DNA from: JAFTYO01 sp045611785
GTDB taxonomy: Bacteria; Pseudomonadota; Alphaproteobacteria; RF32; CAG-239
Reading direction: 5' to 3'
NCBI GenBank assembly: GCA_045611785.1
Contig: JAZKXV010000004.1
Span: 1 to 64,000 of the forward strand
Length of the DNA stretch: 64,000 nt
Shown: positions 14,851-24,944 of the stretch, piece after piece
Position numbering within the stretch: the stretch's first letter is position 1
How the letters are laid out: each line of letters opens with the position of its first letter
Position numbers and translations under genes: made by a program
The notes under the pieces: model-generated
Database searches by the model: none
What the model saw: the letters and a program-made list of their open reading frames with translations, nothing else
Told to the model about the DNA's origin: nothing

Positions 14851-15981
14851 TTATTTTGTTTTGGAGATGATTTTTGTTTTTATAGTTTTCATGTCTTCTT
14901 CGCTTAAACCTTGTCCTGTTTTTTTAATTTGTTTATCAGCAATTTGTTCAGCAAACTTTTGACATTTTGGGTTTTGTAGCCCCCTTTTAATTAATACGGT
15001 GCTTCTTGCTTTTTCGTCATTTAGTTTATCTGGAGCTTTTGGTGATTCTGATGTTTGTGTTTCATTTTGACTTTCTTCAAGAGTATGTCGCACAATTTGT
15101 TGTAAGTGTTCATCTTCTTGTAATAGTTTCATTTTATCAGGATGTTGGCGGTACACGGCAGTCATAGCTTTTTTGCGAGGCATACCTTTTTCTATTAATT
15201 GAGAATATTCGGTATGAAGCATTTTTTTATCTTTTTCATTAGGAATGTAGAAAATAGGAATGTCAAAATTTTGGTATACATCTTTAATGTTGAATGGTCC
15301 ATCAAAACTGATTATATCAGCAGGTTGTGCGGATTCGTATTCGTTGTAAAATCGTCCGGATAAATCTACAATCGGATGGAATGAGCTTTTATTTACTTCA
15401 TAGCGATATGATGGAGATAAAGATTGAACATATTCTTGAAAATTTTTTCCGGACACAAGAACGCATTGTTCATCTGTATAAAAAGATAATCCTTGATAAT
15501 CTTGTGCTTTGTTGCTTGGTGGTTTTAGCGGGTAAGATGTTTGGGCTCTTGCGTCAGCATAGCAAAGAGATGCGCCTATGTTTTCATGCAGTGTATTACC
15601 TGTTTCTTGGGGGGATGTCGACACTTGTTGCATTTTTTCAGGTGGAATTTGCGAAAAATGATACAAGTGTTCGGTTTGTTGCATGATATAATCTTGGCGT
15701 TGTTTGCGTAAGGTTTCTAAATCTGCCATATATTTAGGAAAATAATCTTCTCCGACAATTTCTTTTAGTAACTCTTTTTTATATGTTTCGTGTTCAAGCA
15801 TAAAGGTTTGCAAATCTTCATTTTTGCTGGGGATGTGAAGTTTATCGGCAAGTTCTGAAATTTTAGCGTATTGTAATTGTCCGAATGTTTGCCCTTCGAA
15901 CTGTGCTAAGTTTGCCGGCGCTAAAGTGCTAAAATATTCATCTTTTTCTGCAACAGATAAGTTTTCTATAATGTTTTCCAT
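14851..15981 (-). CDS. Large hydrophilic protein of unknown function
   Basis: 376 residues, no signal peptide, no membrane segment. The N-terminal 115 residues are helical and charged (NLSVAEKDEYFSTLAP, then LETLRKQRQDYIMQQ). A middle part (about 150-240) is richer in strands and aromatics (SFYTDEQCVLVSGKNFQEY, DIISFDGPF). The C-terminus is Gln/Glu/Lys-rich and probably disordered. GGAAAAAC lies just before the ATG at 15981. It stands between the Stealth operon and rpoB. I recognise no family. Its lineage-specific look and composition would suit an effector or cytoplasmic scaffold, but nothing in the sequence shows it. Confidence 0.6.
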   Translation of the reverse strand: MENIIENLSVAEKDEYFSTLAPANLAQFEGQTFGQLQYAKISELADKLHIPSKNEDLQTFMLEHETYKKELLKEIVGEDYFPKYMADLETLRKQRQDYIMQQTEHLYHFSQIPPEKMQQVSTSPQETGNTLHENIGASLCYADARAQTSYPLKPPSNKAQDYQGLSFYTDEQCVLVSGKNFQEYVQSLSPSYRYEVNKSSFHPIVDLSGRFYNEYESAQPADIISFDGPFNIKDVYQNFDIPIFYIPNEKDKKMLHTEYSQLIEKGMPRKKAMTAVYRQHPDKMKLLQEDEHLQQIVRHTLEESQNETQTSESPKAPDKLNDEKARSTVLIKRGLQNPKCQKFAEQIADKQIKKTGQGLSEEDMKTIKTKIISKTK

Positions 15982-16015
15982 GTTTTTCCCTTTATGCTAC
16001 TAAACTGATTTAAAT

Positions 16016-16138
16016 ATGTTAGATAAAATTTGCCCTAAATGCAAGGTTAATAATAGAGTAAAAAATGGAAAATATGCAAAAAATGACTATGAAAATTGTG
16101 CAAGAAAGTGTTTGTTTAAATATAAAAATAGTGGCTGA
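16016..16138 (+). CDS. Possible cysteine-motif microprotein
   Basis: A 40-residue frame, MLDKICPKCKVNNR through NCARKCLFKY, with a CPKC pair and a C-x3-C pair, an arrangement that could hold one zinc. The spacing of the cysteines is the only support. No Shine-Dalgarno precedes the ATG and conservation cannot be tested here, so it may be chance. Confidence 0.28.
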   Translation: MLDKICPKCKVNNRVKNGKYAKNDYENCARKCLFKYKNSG

Positions 16139-16233
16139 AATAATTGGTTTTTGATGAATATTTTGCTTGATTTTTAATAATAAATAGTGTAAAAAATTGC
16201 CAGTTTAATTAACTAATTATTTGGTGAGTTTGT

Positions 16234-16346
16234 CCCGAGTTTGGCGCAATGCCTAGTGGTTCGGGCGATTCGTGTATGAGAAAACGTTTTTTTATATTAA
16301 CCATCTGTATACGGGGTTTGGTTCTTGTTTCGGGTAGCTCCCGAAA
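16234..16346 (+). promoter_or_regulatory. Structured leader of rpoB-rpoC
   Basis: Two hairpins precede rpoB. CCCGA (16234-16238) pairs with TCGGG (16261-16265) and encloses GGC-GCAAT-GCC. TTTCGGG pairs with CCCGAAA (16328-16334 and 16340-16346) around TAGCT. With rplJL absent upstream, rpoBC must have its own promoter, and these stems are candidate attenuation or autoregulation elements. Confidence 0.4.
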
Positions 16347-16400
16347 AATAAGACTGATAGTATGGTTTACAGATTTTAACCGAAGAAGGATAAAAGCAAA

Positions 16401-19400
16401 ATGAAAGAATCTTATACGAGCAAGAAACGTGTAAGAAAGAACTTTGGCAAAATTGATGCTGTTATTGATATGCCAAGTTTGATTGAAGTTCAAACCGGTT
16501 CGTATTCCAGCTTTATCAATAATGTTGATAATTATGGACAACACTGTGAATTTGGTTTGGAAGAAGTTTTCAAATCTATTTTCCCAATTAAAGACTTTTC
16601 AGGTAATGGTGAACTCGAATTCGTAAAATACGAATTGGAAGAGCCTAAATATGATGTTGATGAGTGCTTAAAGCGTGACTTAACTTATGCTGCGCCAATT
16701 AAAGCAACTCTTCGCTTGATTGTTTGGGACATTGATGAAGCAACAGGTGCAAAATCTGTTCATGATGTTAAAGAGCAAGATGTTTACATGGGTGATATTC
16801 CGCTTATGACAGAAAAAGGAACATTTATCTTTAACGGAACTGAGCGTGTGGTTGTTTCTCAAATGCATCGTTCTCCAGGAGTGTTCTTTGATCATGATAA
16901 AGGTAAAACAATGTCTTCAGGTAAATATTTATTTGCCGCACGCATTATTCCTTATCGTGGTTCATGGCTTGATTTTGAATTTGACGCAAAAGATTTAGTT
17001 TATGCACGTATTGACCGTCGCCGCAAATTGCCTGTAACATCTGTTTTATATTCTTTATATTCTAAAGAAACAGAAGACAGAATTAAAGCTGGTGAAAAAG
17101 TTCCTGCAGAAGAAATCAAAGGTATGGATAAAGAGGAAATATTAAATTATTTCTATGAATCTGACGAATATGTGGCTCATAAAAAAGCTTGGAAAGTTAA
17201 GTTCAATCCTAGCCGTATGAAAGGTGCTAAATTTGATTTTGACTTAGTTGATGCTAAAACAGGCGAAGTTGTATGGGAAAAAGGTAAAAAATTAACCGTA
17301 AGAACTGCAGCTAAATTAGTTGAAGATGGTTTAGAATATTATCAAGTAAATAAAGAATATCTTTATGGCAAATTTATCGGTAATGCTCTTGTTGATGCTA
17401 AAACAGGCGAGATTATTGCTGATGCAGGTGCTGAATTAAATGAAGAATTGCTTGAAAAAATTGCAGCTGCAAAAATTAAAGAGCTTAAAGTGTTGTACAT
17501 TGATGGTGTTAACGTTGGCCCATACATTCGTAACACTTTGGAAGCTGATAAAAACCATTGTCGTGAAGAAGCATTGCTTGATATCTATCGTGTAATGCGC
17601 CCTGGCGAACCAGCAACATTAGATGCTTCATATCAATTATTTAAATCTTTATTCTTTGATGAAGAAAGATATGACTTGTCATCTGTTGGTCGTGTTAAGA
17701 TGAATTTGGCTATGGATATTCCGTTTGAGGAAGCTCCTGATACATGCCGAGCATTGCGCAAAGATGATATCTTACGTGTTGTAAAACACATGATTGAACT
17801 TCGTGATGGAAAAGGCGAAGTTGATGATATTGACCACCTCGGTAATCGTCGTGTTCGTTCAGTTGGTGAATTAATGGAAAACCAATATCGTATGGGCTTG
17901 TTAAGAATGGAACGTGCTATCAGAGAAAAAATGAGTGCTGAAGTTCTTAATAATGTTAAACCTCAAGATTTGGTTAATGCTAAACCTATTGCAGCAGTTA
18001 TCAGAGAATTCTTTGGTTCATCACAACTTTCACAATTTATGGACCAAAACAACCCGTTATCAGAAATTACACACAAACGTCGTTTATCTGCATTGGGCCC
18101 TGGTGGTTTATCTCGTGATAGAGCAGGCTTTGAAGTTCGTGACGTGCATCCTACGCACTATGGTCGTATTTGTCCGATCGAAACTCCTGAAGGTCCAAAC
18201 ATCGGTTTGATTAACTCTCTTTCTACATACGCTCGTATCAATAAATATGGCTTTATTGAATGCCCATATCGTAAAGTTGTTGATGGTGTAGTTACATCTG
18301 AAGTTGTTTACTTGTCTGCAGATGAGGAAAGCAAAGTTATAATCGCTGAAGCAAACGCAAAAGTAAAAGATGATGGTCATTTTGAAAACGATGTAATCGC
18401 TTGTCGTAAAGCTGGTGATGTTGTTTTTGCAGATCCTTCAGAAATTAACTTTATTGACGTGTCTCCAAAACAACTTGTTTCTGTTGCTACAGCTCTTATT
18501 CCATTCTTGGAAAACGACGACGCGAACCGTGCGTTGATGGGCTCAAACATGCAACGCCAAGGTGTGCCTTTGCTTCGTTCGGAAGCTCCACTTGTAGGTA
18601 CGGGTATTGAAGCTACTGTTGCAAAAGATTCCGGTGCTACATTGGTTGCTAAATATGACGGTGTTGTTGACTCTGTTGACGCAAACCGTATCGTTATCAG
18701 ATCAGATGATAAACATGCAAGCAACGTTGGTGTTGAAATCTATCGTTTACAAAAATTCCGTCGTTCAAACCAAAACACTTGTATCAACCAAGTTCCGTTA
18801 GTAAAAGTTGGTGATAAAATTAAAGCCGGCGACATTATTGCTGATGGTCCATGTACAGATATGGGTGAACTAGCTTTAGGTAAAAACGTTTTAGTTGCAT
18901 TTATGCCATGGAACGGTTTGAACTACGAGGATGCTATCTTGTTATCAGAAAGAATTTCTCGTGATGACGTTTTAACATCACTTCATATTGAAGAATTTGA
19001 AGTAATGGCTCGTGATACAAAACTTGGCCAAGAAGAAATTACTCGTGATATTCCAAACGTTGGTGAAGAAGCTTTACGTAATTTGGACGAAGCTGGTATT
19101 GTATACATCGGTGCTGAAGTTAAAGCAGGTGATATTTTGGTTGGTAAAGTTACTCCAAAAGGTGAATCTCCTGTTACACCTGAAGAAAAATTGTTAAGAG
19201 CAATTTTCGGTGAAAAAGCAAGTGATGTCCGTGATACATCATTAAGAGTACAACCTGGTATTGAAGGTGTTGTTGTTGACGTTCATGTATTCTCACGTCG
19301 TGGCGTAGAAAAAGATGAACGCGCACTTTCAATTGAACAACAAGAAATTTCACAACTTGCTAAAGATAGAGACGATGAAATTGCAATTATTCGCCGTTCA

Positions 19401-20567
19401 TTCGATGCAAGATTGAAAGCAATGCTTGTGGGTCAAACAGTTGTTGATGCTCCAAAAGGTGTTGATAAAAAAGCTACAATTACAGCTGAAATGTTAGATT
19501 TGATACCTTCATCACAATGGCGCAAGATTGTTGTTAAAGATGAAAAAGCTATGACTGAAATTGAAGAATTTACAGCAGCTTTTGATGAACGTATTGCAAA
19601 AGTTCACAAACACTTTGATAACAAGGTTGAAAAAGTTCAACGCGGTGATGATTTGTTGCCGGGCGTATTGAAGATGGTTAAAGTGTTTATCGCTACAAAA
19701 CGTAAAATGCAAACAGGCGATAAGATGGCTGGACGTCATGGTAACAAGGGTACAGTTTCTCGCGTATTACCATTACAAGATATGCCATACATGGAAGACG
19801 GTACACCGGTTGATATCGTGTTAAACCCTCTTGGTGTGCCATCACGTATGAACGTGGGACAAATCTTGGAAACTCACCTTGGTTGGGCTGCAAAAGAACT
19901 TGGTAAACAATTAAACGAGTTATGTGAGCAATACAAAAAAGGTGAAAAAACCATTGATGAATTAAATGCTCGTTTGAAAGAAATTTATGGTGAAAAACAG
20001 TATAAGGCTGAAATTGAAACCTTAAATGAAGCAGATAAGATGGAACTTGTTTCTAACCTTAAAAATGGTATTCCGATGGCAACTCCTGTATTTGATGGTG
20101 CTAACGGTAATGATATTAATGAAATGTTAGAAATGGCAGGTTTACCAACATCTGGTCAGATAGATTTGTATGACGGACGTACCGGTGAAAAATTTGACCG
20201 TAAAGTTACCGTCGGTATCATTTATATGATTAAGCTTCACCACATTGTTGATGAAAAAATGCACGCACGTTCAGTTGGTCCATATTCACTTGTTACACAA
20301 CAACCATTGGGTGGTAAAGCTCAATTCGGTGGACAACGTTTCGGTGAGATGGAGGTTTGGGCATTGCAAGCATATGGTGCAGCATACACATTACAAGAAA
20401 TGCTTACAGTTAAATCCGATGACGTAAATGGTAGAACAAAAGTATACGAAGCTATTATTCGTGGTGAAGATACTTTTGACACAGGTGTACCTGAATCATT
20501 TAACGTTTTAGTTAAAGAAATTAAATCTTTATGTCTCAATATTGAAATGTTGAATGAAGAAGTTTAA
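16401..20567 (+). CDS. rpoB: RNA polymerase beta subunit
   Basis: 1388 residues, the normal alphaproteobacterial length. The rifampicin pocket is wild type in form (SSQLSQFMDQNNPLSEITHKRR and LSALGPGG), so the Asp, His and Ser positions tied to resistance are unaltered. Further signatures are GRICPIETPEGPNIG and the C-terminal KTGDKMAGRHGNKG-like stretch (MQTGDKMAGRHGNKG), which holds catalytic-site lysines. GGQRFGEMEVWALQAYGA is the conserved end that meets beta-prime. AAGGA lies 10 bases before the ATG. rpoC starts 20 bases downstream in the same operon. Here the pair is separated from rplK-rplA by 10.7 kb of other genes. Confidence 0.99.
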   Translation: MKESYTSKKRVRKNFGKIDAVIDMPSLIEVQTGSYSSFINNVDNYGQHCEFGLEEVFKSIFPIKDFSGNGELEFVKYELEEPKYDVDECLKRDLTYAAPIKATLRLIVWDIDEATGAKSVHDVKEQDVYMGDIPLMTEKGTFIFNGTERVVVSQMHRSPGVFFDHDKGKTMSSGKYLFAARIIPYRGSWLDFEFDAKDLVYARIDRRRKLPVTSVLYSLYSKETEDRIKAGEKVPAEEIKGMDKEEILNYFYESDEYVAHKKAWKVKFNPSRMKGAKFDFDLVDAKTGEVVWEKGKKLTVRTAAKLVEDGLEYYQVNKEYLYGKFIGNALVDAKTGEIIADAGAELNEELLEKIAAAKIKELKVLYIDGVNVGPYIRNTLEADKNHCREEALLDIYRVMRPGEPATLDASYQLFKSLFFDEERYDLSSVGRVKMNLAMDIPFEEAPDTCRALRKDDILRVVKHMIELRDGKGEVDDIDHLGNRRVRSVGELMENQYRMGLLRMERAIREKMSAEVLNNVKPQDLVNAKPIAAVIREFFGSSQLSQFMDQNNPLSEITHKRRLSALGPGGLSRDRAGFEVRDVHPTHYGRICPIETPEGPNIGLINSLSTYARINKYGFIECPYRKVVDGVVTSEVVYLSADEESKVIIAEANAKVKDDGHFENDVIACRKAGDVVFADPSEINFIDVSPKQLVSVATALIPFLENDDANRALMGSNMQRQGVPLLRSEAPLVGTGIEATVAKDSGATLVAKYDGVVDSVDANRIVIRSDDKHASNVGVEIYRLQKFRRSNQNTCINQVPLVKVGDKIKAGDIIADGPCTDMGELALGKNVLVAFMPWNGLNYEDAILLSERISRDDVLTSLHIEEFEVMARDTKLGQEEITRDIPNVGEEALRNLDEAGIVYIGAEVKAGDILVGKVTPKGESPVTPEEKLLRAIFGEKASDVRDTSLRVQPGIEGVVVDVHVFSRRGVEKDERALSIEQQEISQLAKDRDDEIAIIRRSFDARLKAMLVGQTVVDAPKGVDKKATITAEMLDLIPSSQWRKIVVKDEKAMTEIEEFTAAFDERIAKVHKHFDNKVEKVQRGDDLLPGVLKMVKVFIATKRKMQTGDKMAGRHGNKGTVSRVLPLQDMPYMEDGTPVDIVLNPLGVPSRMNVGQILETHLGWAAKELGKQLNELCEQYKKGEKTIDELNARLKEIYGEKQYKAEIETLNEADKMELVSNLKNGIPMATPVFDGANGNDINEMLEMAGLPTSGQIDLYDGRTGEKFDRKVTVGIIYMIKLHHIVDEKMHARSVGPYSLVTQQPLGGKAQFGGQRFGEMEVWALQAYGAAYTLQEMLTVKSDDVNGRTKVYEAIIRGEDTFDTGVPESFNVLVKEIKSLCLNIEMLNEEV

Positions 20568-20587
20568 GGATAAGGAGTAATATAAAT

Positions 20588-23500
20588 ATGAATGATATAA
20601 TGAAATTTATGGGTCAGCAAGTAGCTGAGGAATCTTTTGATGAAATCAAGATCTCTATTGCTTCTCCTGAACAAATTCGTTCATGGTCATATGGTGAAGT
20701 TAAAAAACCTGAAACCATTAACTATCGTACATTCAAACCTGAACGTGATGGTTTGTTCTGCGCTCGCATTTTCGGTCCTGTAAAAGACTATGAATGTTTG
20801 TGCGGCAAATATAAGAGAATGAAATATCGCGGTATCGTTTGTGAAAAGTGCGGTGTTGAAGTTACTTTATCAAAAGTACGTCGTGAAAGAATGGGTCATA
20901 TTGAATTGGCGGCTCCTGTTGCTCATATTTGGTTCTTGAAATCTTTACCAAGCCGTATTTCAATGTTAACAGACATTCCGATGAAACAGTTGGAAAGCGT
21001 TTTGTACTTTGAAAAATACATTGTTATTGAACCTGGATTAACAGATTTAAATGTAAACCAACTTTTAACTGAAGATGAATATTTGGATGCTTTAGATAAA
21101 TTTGGTGAAGATACATTTAGAGCAGGTATCGGTGCTGAAGCTTTACGTGAGATTTTAGCAAATATCGATTTGGAAACAGAGCGTGCTGTTATGCGTGCTG
21201 AATTAAAAGAAACAAATTCAGAAGCAAAACGCAAAAAATTGGTTAAACGTTTGAAAATTGTTGAATCTTTTATTGAATCAAACACCAAACCTGAATGGAT
21301 GGTATTAACAGTTCTTCCTGTTATCCCACCTGAATTGCGTCCTTTGGTACCATTAGATGGCGGACGTTTTGCTACATCTGACTTAAACGATTTATATCGT
21401 CGTGTAATCAACCGTAACAACCGTTTGAAACGTTTGTTAGAATTACACGCACCTGATATTATCGTTAGAAACGAAAAGAGAATGTTGCAAGAGTCTGTTG
21501 ACGCATTGTTTGATAACGGCAGACGTGCTAGAGCTATTACAGGCACAAGCAAACGTCCTCTTAAATCGTTATCAGATATGCACAAAGGTAAACAAGGTCG
21601 TTTCCGTCAAAACTTACTTGGTAAACGTGTTGACTACTCAGGTCGTTCAGTTATTACCGTTGGTCCTGAACTCAAACTTCAACAATGCGGTTTACCTAAG
21701 AAGATGGCACTTGAATTATTCAAACCATTTGTATATTCAAAATTGGAATTATATGGTCACGCGACAACTATTAAACAAGCAAAAAGAATGGTTGAAAAAG
21801 AGCGTCCGGAAGTATGGGATATCTTAGAAGAAGTTATTAGGGAACATCCTGTATTGTTAAACCGTGCTCCTACATTGCACCGTTTAGGTATTCAAGCGTT
21901 TGAGCCTGTTTTAGTTGAAGGTAAAGCAATTCACTTACACCCATTGGTTTGTACAGCGTTCAACGCCGACTTCGACGGTGACCAAATGGCTGTACACGTT
22001 CCATTGTCAATTGAATCTCAGTTAGAAGCCAGAGTTTTAATGATGTCAACAAACAACATTTTATCTCCAGCTTCAGGAAAACCGATTATCGTTCCTTCAC
22101 AAGACATGGTGTTAGGTATTTACTACCTTTCATATGAAGCTGAAGGTGTAATTGGTGAAGGTAGCGTTTTTGCAGACACTGATGAAGTAATGCTCGCATT
22201 AGATTCTAAAGTTGTTGATTTACATGCAAAAATCAAATGCCGTATGGAATATGTAGATGATAATGGTGAAACAAAATATGGTTTGGTAGATACAACACCT
22301 GGTCGTATCATTGTTTCTGATATTTTACCTAAGCATCCTGATGTTCCATTTTCAATTGTAAACAGATTGTTGAAGAAAAAAGAAATTTCTGAAATTATTG
22401 ATGTGGTATATCGTCATTGTGGTCAAAAAGAAACTTGTATCATGGTGGATAAAATCATGGCTTTAGGTTTCCAAAACGCATGTAAAGCAGGTATTTCCTT
22501 CGGTAAGGATGACTTAATTGTTCCAGATGCTAAAAAAGACCTCATCGAAGAAACATCAAGACAAGTTAAAGAATTTGAACAACAATATCAAAACGGTTTA
22601 ATCACTAAGGGTGAAAAATACAATAAGGTAGTCGATATTTGGGCTGCATGTACAGATAAAATTGCAGACGAAATGATGAAAAACATTTCAAAAACCGAAA
22701 AAGGCTATATCAACTCAGTTTACATGATGGCTCACTCTGGTGCCCGTGGTAGTGCAGCGCAAATGCGTCAGCTTGCCGGTATGCGTGGTTTGATGGCTAA
22801 ACCTTCAGGTGAAATTATCGTACAACCGATTATTTCAAACTTTAAAGAAGGTTTGACAGTGTCTGAATACTTTAACTCAACTCACGGTGCACGTAAAGGT
22901 TTGGCCGATACTGCGTTGAAAACTGCAAGTTCTGGTTACTTAACACGTCGTTTGGTTGACGTAGCACAAGACGTTGTAATTACTGAAACAAACTGTGGTA
23001 CAGATAAAGGTATAGTTGTTCGCCCTGTTGTTGATGGTGGTAACGTAATTGTTTCTATCGGCGACAGAATTTTAGGTCGTACAATTCAAGAAGATATCGT
23101 ACATCCTGAAACAGGTGTTGTTTTAGTACAAAAAGGCAAGTTAATTGATGAAAACGATGCTGAGTTAGTTGAAAAAGCTGGCGTTGAACAAGTTAAGATA
23201 CGTTCAGTTTTAACATGCGATTGCGAACATGGTGTATGTGCAGCATGTTATGGTCGTGACTTAGCAAGAGGAACACCAGTTAACGTTGGTGAAGCTGTTG
23301 GTGTAATCGCAGCTCAATCAATCGGTGAGCCTGGTACACAGTTAACGATGAGAACCTTCCACATCGGTGGTGCGGCATCTAAATCTGCTGAGCAATCAAG
23401 TGTTGAGGTACCATTTGCAGGTGTATTAAAACTTGAAAATAAACACACAGTAACAGACTCTGAAGGCAATTTGATTGTATTATCACGTAACTGTGATATC

Positions 23501-24757
23501 GTTGTTGAAGATGCTCAAGGTCGTGAGAAATCTCGTCACCATATTCCATATGGTACAAAGGTTTTAGTGGCTGAAGGCTCAAAAATTAAAAAAGGTCAAA
23601 AAGTTGCTGAATGGGATCCGTTTACAATTCCTGTAATTTCTGAAAAAGCAGGTTATGCACAACTTGTTGATTTAATTAATAATGTTTCAGTAAAAGAAAA
23701 TATGGATGAAACAACAGGTATTGTATCTAAAGTTGTTATCGATTGGCACTCAGGCGCATCTTCAAATGCAAACTTGAAACCAAGTATTGTAATGAAAGAT
23801 GCTAAAGGTAAACCGGTTAACTTTGATAATGGAAAAGAAGCTCGTTACTACCTTTCTGTAGATGCTGTGTTAACAGTTGATAACGGTACAGAGGTTAAAG
23901 TTGGTGACGTAATTGCTCGTATTCCAAGGGAAAGTTCAAAAACAAAAGATATTACCGGTGGTTTGCCACGAGTTGCTGAACTCTTTGAAGCTCGTCATCC
24001 TAAGGATCAGGCTATTATATCTGATATCGATGGTATGGTTGAGTTTGGAAAAGACTACAAAGCAAAACAACGTATCAGTGTTATACCAAACAAAGGTGAG
24101 CCTATTGAGTACTTAATTCCAAAGGGCCGTCACTTGGTTGTACAAGATGGTGACGTTGTTAAGAAAGGTGATTTGTTGGTTGAAGGTACACCAGCTCCAC
24201 ACGATATTTTACGCGTATTAGGTGTTGAAAAACTAGCTGAATACTTAGTAAAAGAAGTGCAAGATGTATATCGTCTCCAAGGTGTTAAAATTAATGATAA
24301 GCACATTGAAGTGATTGTATCTCAAATGCTTCGTAAAGTTGAAGTTACAGTTCCTGGCGATACAACATTCTTGGTTGGTGAACAAGTTGACCGTGATGTA
24401 TTTGAACTTGAAAATGAAAAAGTAATAAAAGAAGATGGCGTACCTGCTCAAGCAGATCCGGTATTGCTTGGTATTACTAAAGCTTCATTACAAACCAAGT
24501 CATTTATTTCAGCGGCATCATTCCAAGAAACAACTCGTGTATTGACAGAAGCTGCTGTATCAGGAAAAGTTGATAAACTTTACGGCTTAAAAGAAAACGT
24601 AATTGTAGGACGTTTGATTCCGGCCGGCACAGGTACAGTATTACGCTCATTGAAACGTGTTGCAGCACAAAATGATAAAGAAATTTTGGCTCAGCGTGAA
24701 GATGTGGCAAATGAACAAATAGAACTTATGCCAACAGCCGATGAGCAAGAAGCATAA
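20588..24757 (+). CDS. rpoC: RNA polymerase beta-prime subunit
   Basis: 1389 residues, full length. The N-terminal zinc finger reads CLCGKYKR then CEKCG (about 71-88). The catalytic magnesium loop NADFDGDQMAVH (about 460) has all three Asp. The second zinc site is formed by CGTDKG, CDCEHGVCAAC (about 810-900). The trigger loop region around GEPGTQLTMRTFHIGGAAS (about 915-933) is intact. GGATAAGGAG lies before the ATG. The operon ends at a strong terminator (24770-24799). Together with rpoB this makes the core polymerase; alpha and omega are not in the window. Confidence 0.99.
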   Translation: MNDIMKFMGQQVAEESFDEIKISIASPEQIRSWSYGEVKKPETINYRTFKPERDGLFCARIFGPVKDYECLCGKYKRMKYRGIVCEKCGVEVTLSKVRRERMGHIELAAPVAHIWFLKSLPSRISMLTDIPMKQLESVLYFEKYIVIEPGLTDLNVNQLLTEDEYLDALDKFGEDTFRAGIGAEALREILANIDLETERAVMRAELKETNSEAKRKKLVKRLKIVESFIESNTKPEWMVLTVLPVIPPELRPLVPLDGGRFATSDLNDLYRRVINRNNRLKRLLELHAPDIIVRNEKRMLQESVDALFDNGRRARAITGTSKRPLKSLSDMHKGKQGRFRQNLLGKRVDYSGRSVITVGPELKLQQCGLPKKMALELFKPFVYSKLELYGHATTIKQAKRMVEKERPEVWDILEEVIREHPVLLNRAPTLHRLGIQAFEPVLVEGKAIHLHPLVCTAFNADFDGDQMAVHVPLSIESQLEARVLMMSTNNILSPASGKPIIVPSQDMVLGIYYLSYEAEGVIGEGSVFADTDEVMLALDSKVVDLHAKIKCRMEYVDDNGETKYGLVDTTPGRIIVSDILPKHPDVPFSIVNRLLKKKEISEIIDVVYRHCGQKETCIMVDKIMALGFQNACKAGISFGKDDLIVPDAKKDLIEETSRQVKEFEQQYQNGLITKGEKYNKVVDIWAACTDKIADEMMKNISKTEKGYINSVYMMAHSGARGSAAQMRQLAGMRGLMAKPSGEIIVQPIISNFKEGLTVSEYFNSTHGARKGLADTALKTASSGYLTRRLVDVAQDVVITETNCGTDKGIVVRPVVDGGNVIVSIGDRILGRTIQEDIVHPETGVVLVQKGKLIDENDAELVEKAGVEQVKIRSVLTCDCEHGVCAACYGRDLARGTPVNVGEAVGVIAAQSIGEPGTQLTMRTFHIGGAASKSAEQSSVEVPFAGVLKLENKHTVTDSEGNLIVLSRNCDIVVEDAQGREKSRHHIPYGTKVLVAEGSKIKKGQKVAEWDPFTIPVISEKAGYAQLVDLINNVSVKENMDETTGIVSKVVIDWHSGASSNANLKPSIVMKDAKGKPVNFDNGKEARYYLSVDAVLTVDNGTEVKVGDVIARIPRESSKTKDITGGLPRVAELFEARHPKDQAIISDIDGMVEFGKDYKAKQRISVIPNKGEPIEYLIPKGRHLVVQDGDVVKKGDLLVEGTPAPHDILRVLGVEKLAEYLVKEVQDVYRLQGVKINDKHIEVIVSQMLRKVEVTVPGDTTFLVGEQVDRDVFELENEKVIKEDGVPAQADPVLLGITKASLQTKSFISAASFQETTRVLTEAAVSGKVDKLYGLKENVIVGRLIPAGTGTVLRSLKRVAAQNDKEILAQREDVANEQIELMPTADEQEA

Positions 24758-24769
24758 AAAATAAATAAT

Positions 24770-24799
24770 AAAACCCCCTTACGAAAGTTTGGGGGTTTT
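24770..24799 (+). terminator. Terminator of rpoBC
   Basis: AAAACCCCC / GGGGGTTTT (24770-24778 and 24791-24799) with a 12-base loop, 12 bases past the rpoC stop. Confidence 0.88.
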
Positions 24800-24821
24800 A
24801 GTTATAAATATAAATTTTGTA

Positions 24822-24850
24822 TTGACTCTTAAATAAAAAACTAGTATAAG
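24822..24850 (+). promoter_or_regulatory. Promoter of the ffh-rpsP-rimM-trmD-rplS operon
   Basis: TTGACT (24822-24827), 17 bases, TATAAG (24845-24850). Transcription would begin near 24857, giving an unusually long (about 130-base) leader before ffh. Confidence 0.72.
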
Positions 24851-24900
24851 CTAGGCAAACTTTAACAAAATTAACATTAAAAAGTTTGTTTTATATATAC

Positions 24901-24944
24901 ACTCCAAGGAGTGCCGCCAGTCAGCGAGGGTTCGCACACTGGCG
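24901..24944 (+). ncRNA. Structured RNA element in the ffh leader
   Basis: A small hairpin ACTCC-AA-GGAGT (24901-24912) is followed by a compound stem: CGCCAGT (24915-24921) pairs with ACTGGCG (24938-24944), a symmetric CA/AC internal loop follows, then GCGA-GGGT-TCGC. This GC-rich patch stands out in an AT-rich region. It lies between the promoter and the ffh start, so it is part of the mRNA leader or a small RNA cut from it. It does not match the SRP RNA core. The ligand is unknown. Confidence 0.5.

Larger units (their letters stand above)
15982..16400. other. Intergenic region before rpoB
   Basis: This 419-base stretch holds a possible 40-codon ORF (16016-16138) and the structured rpoB leader (16234-16346). 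A TTGATT near 16170 followed at 17 bases by TAAAAA is a weak promoter candidate for rpoBC. Nothing else is seen. Confidence 0.5.

Noticed and set aside
20923..21585. 220-codon minus-strand ORF inside rpoC
   Set aside because: Shadow of a strongly conserved gene; no ribosome-binding site and no plausible product.
24901..24944. Considered as SRP 4.5S RNA (ffs) because it lies next to ffh
   Set aside because: The conserved SRP RNA tetraloop and asymmetric loop sequences are absent, and the element is too short.
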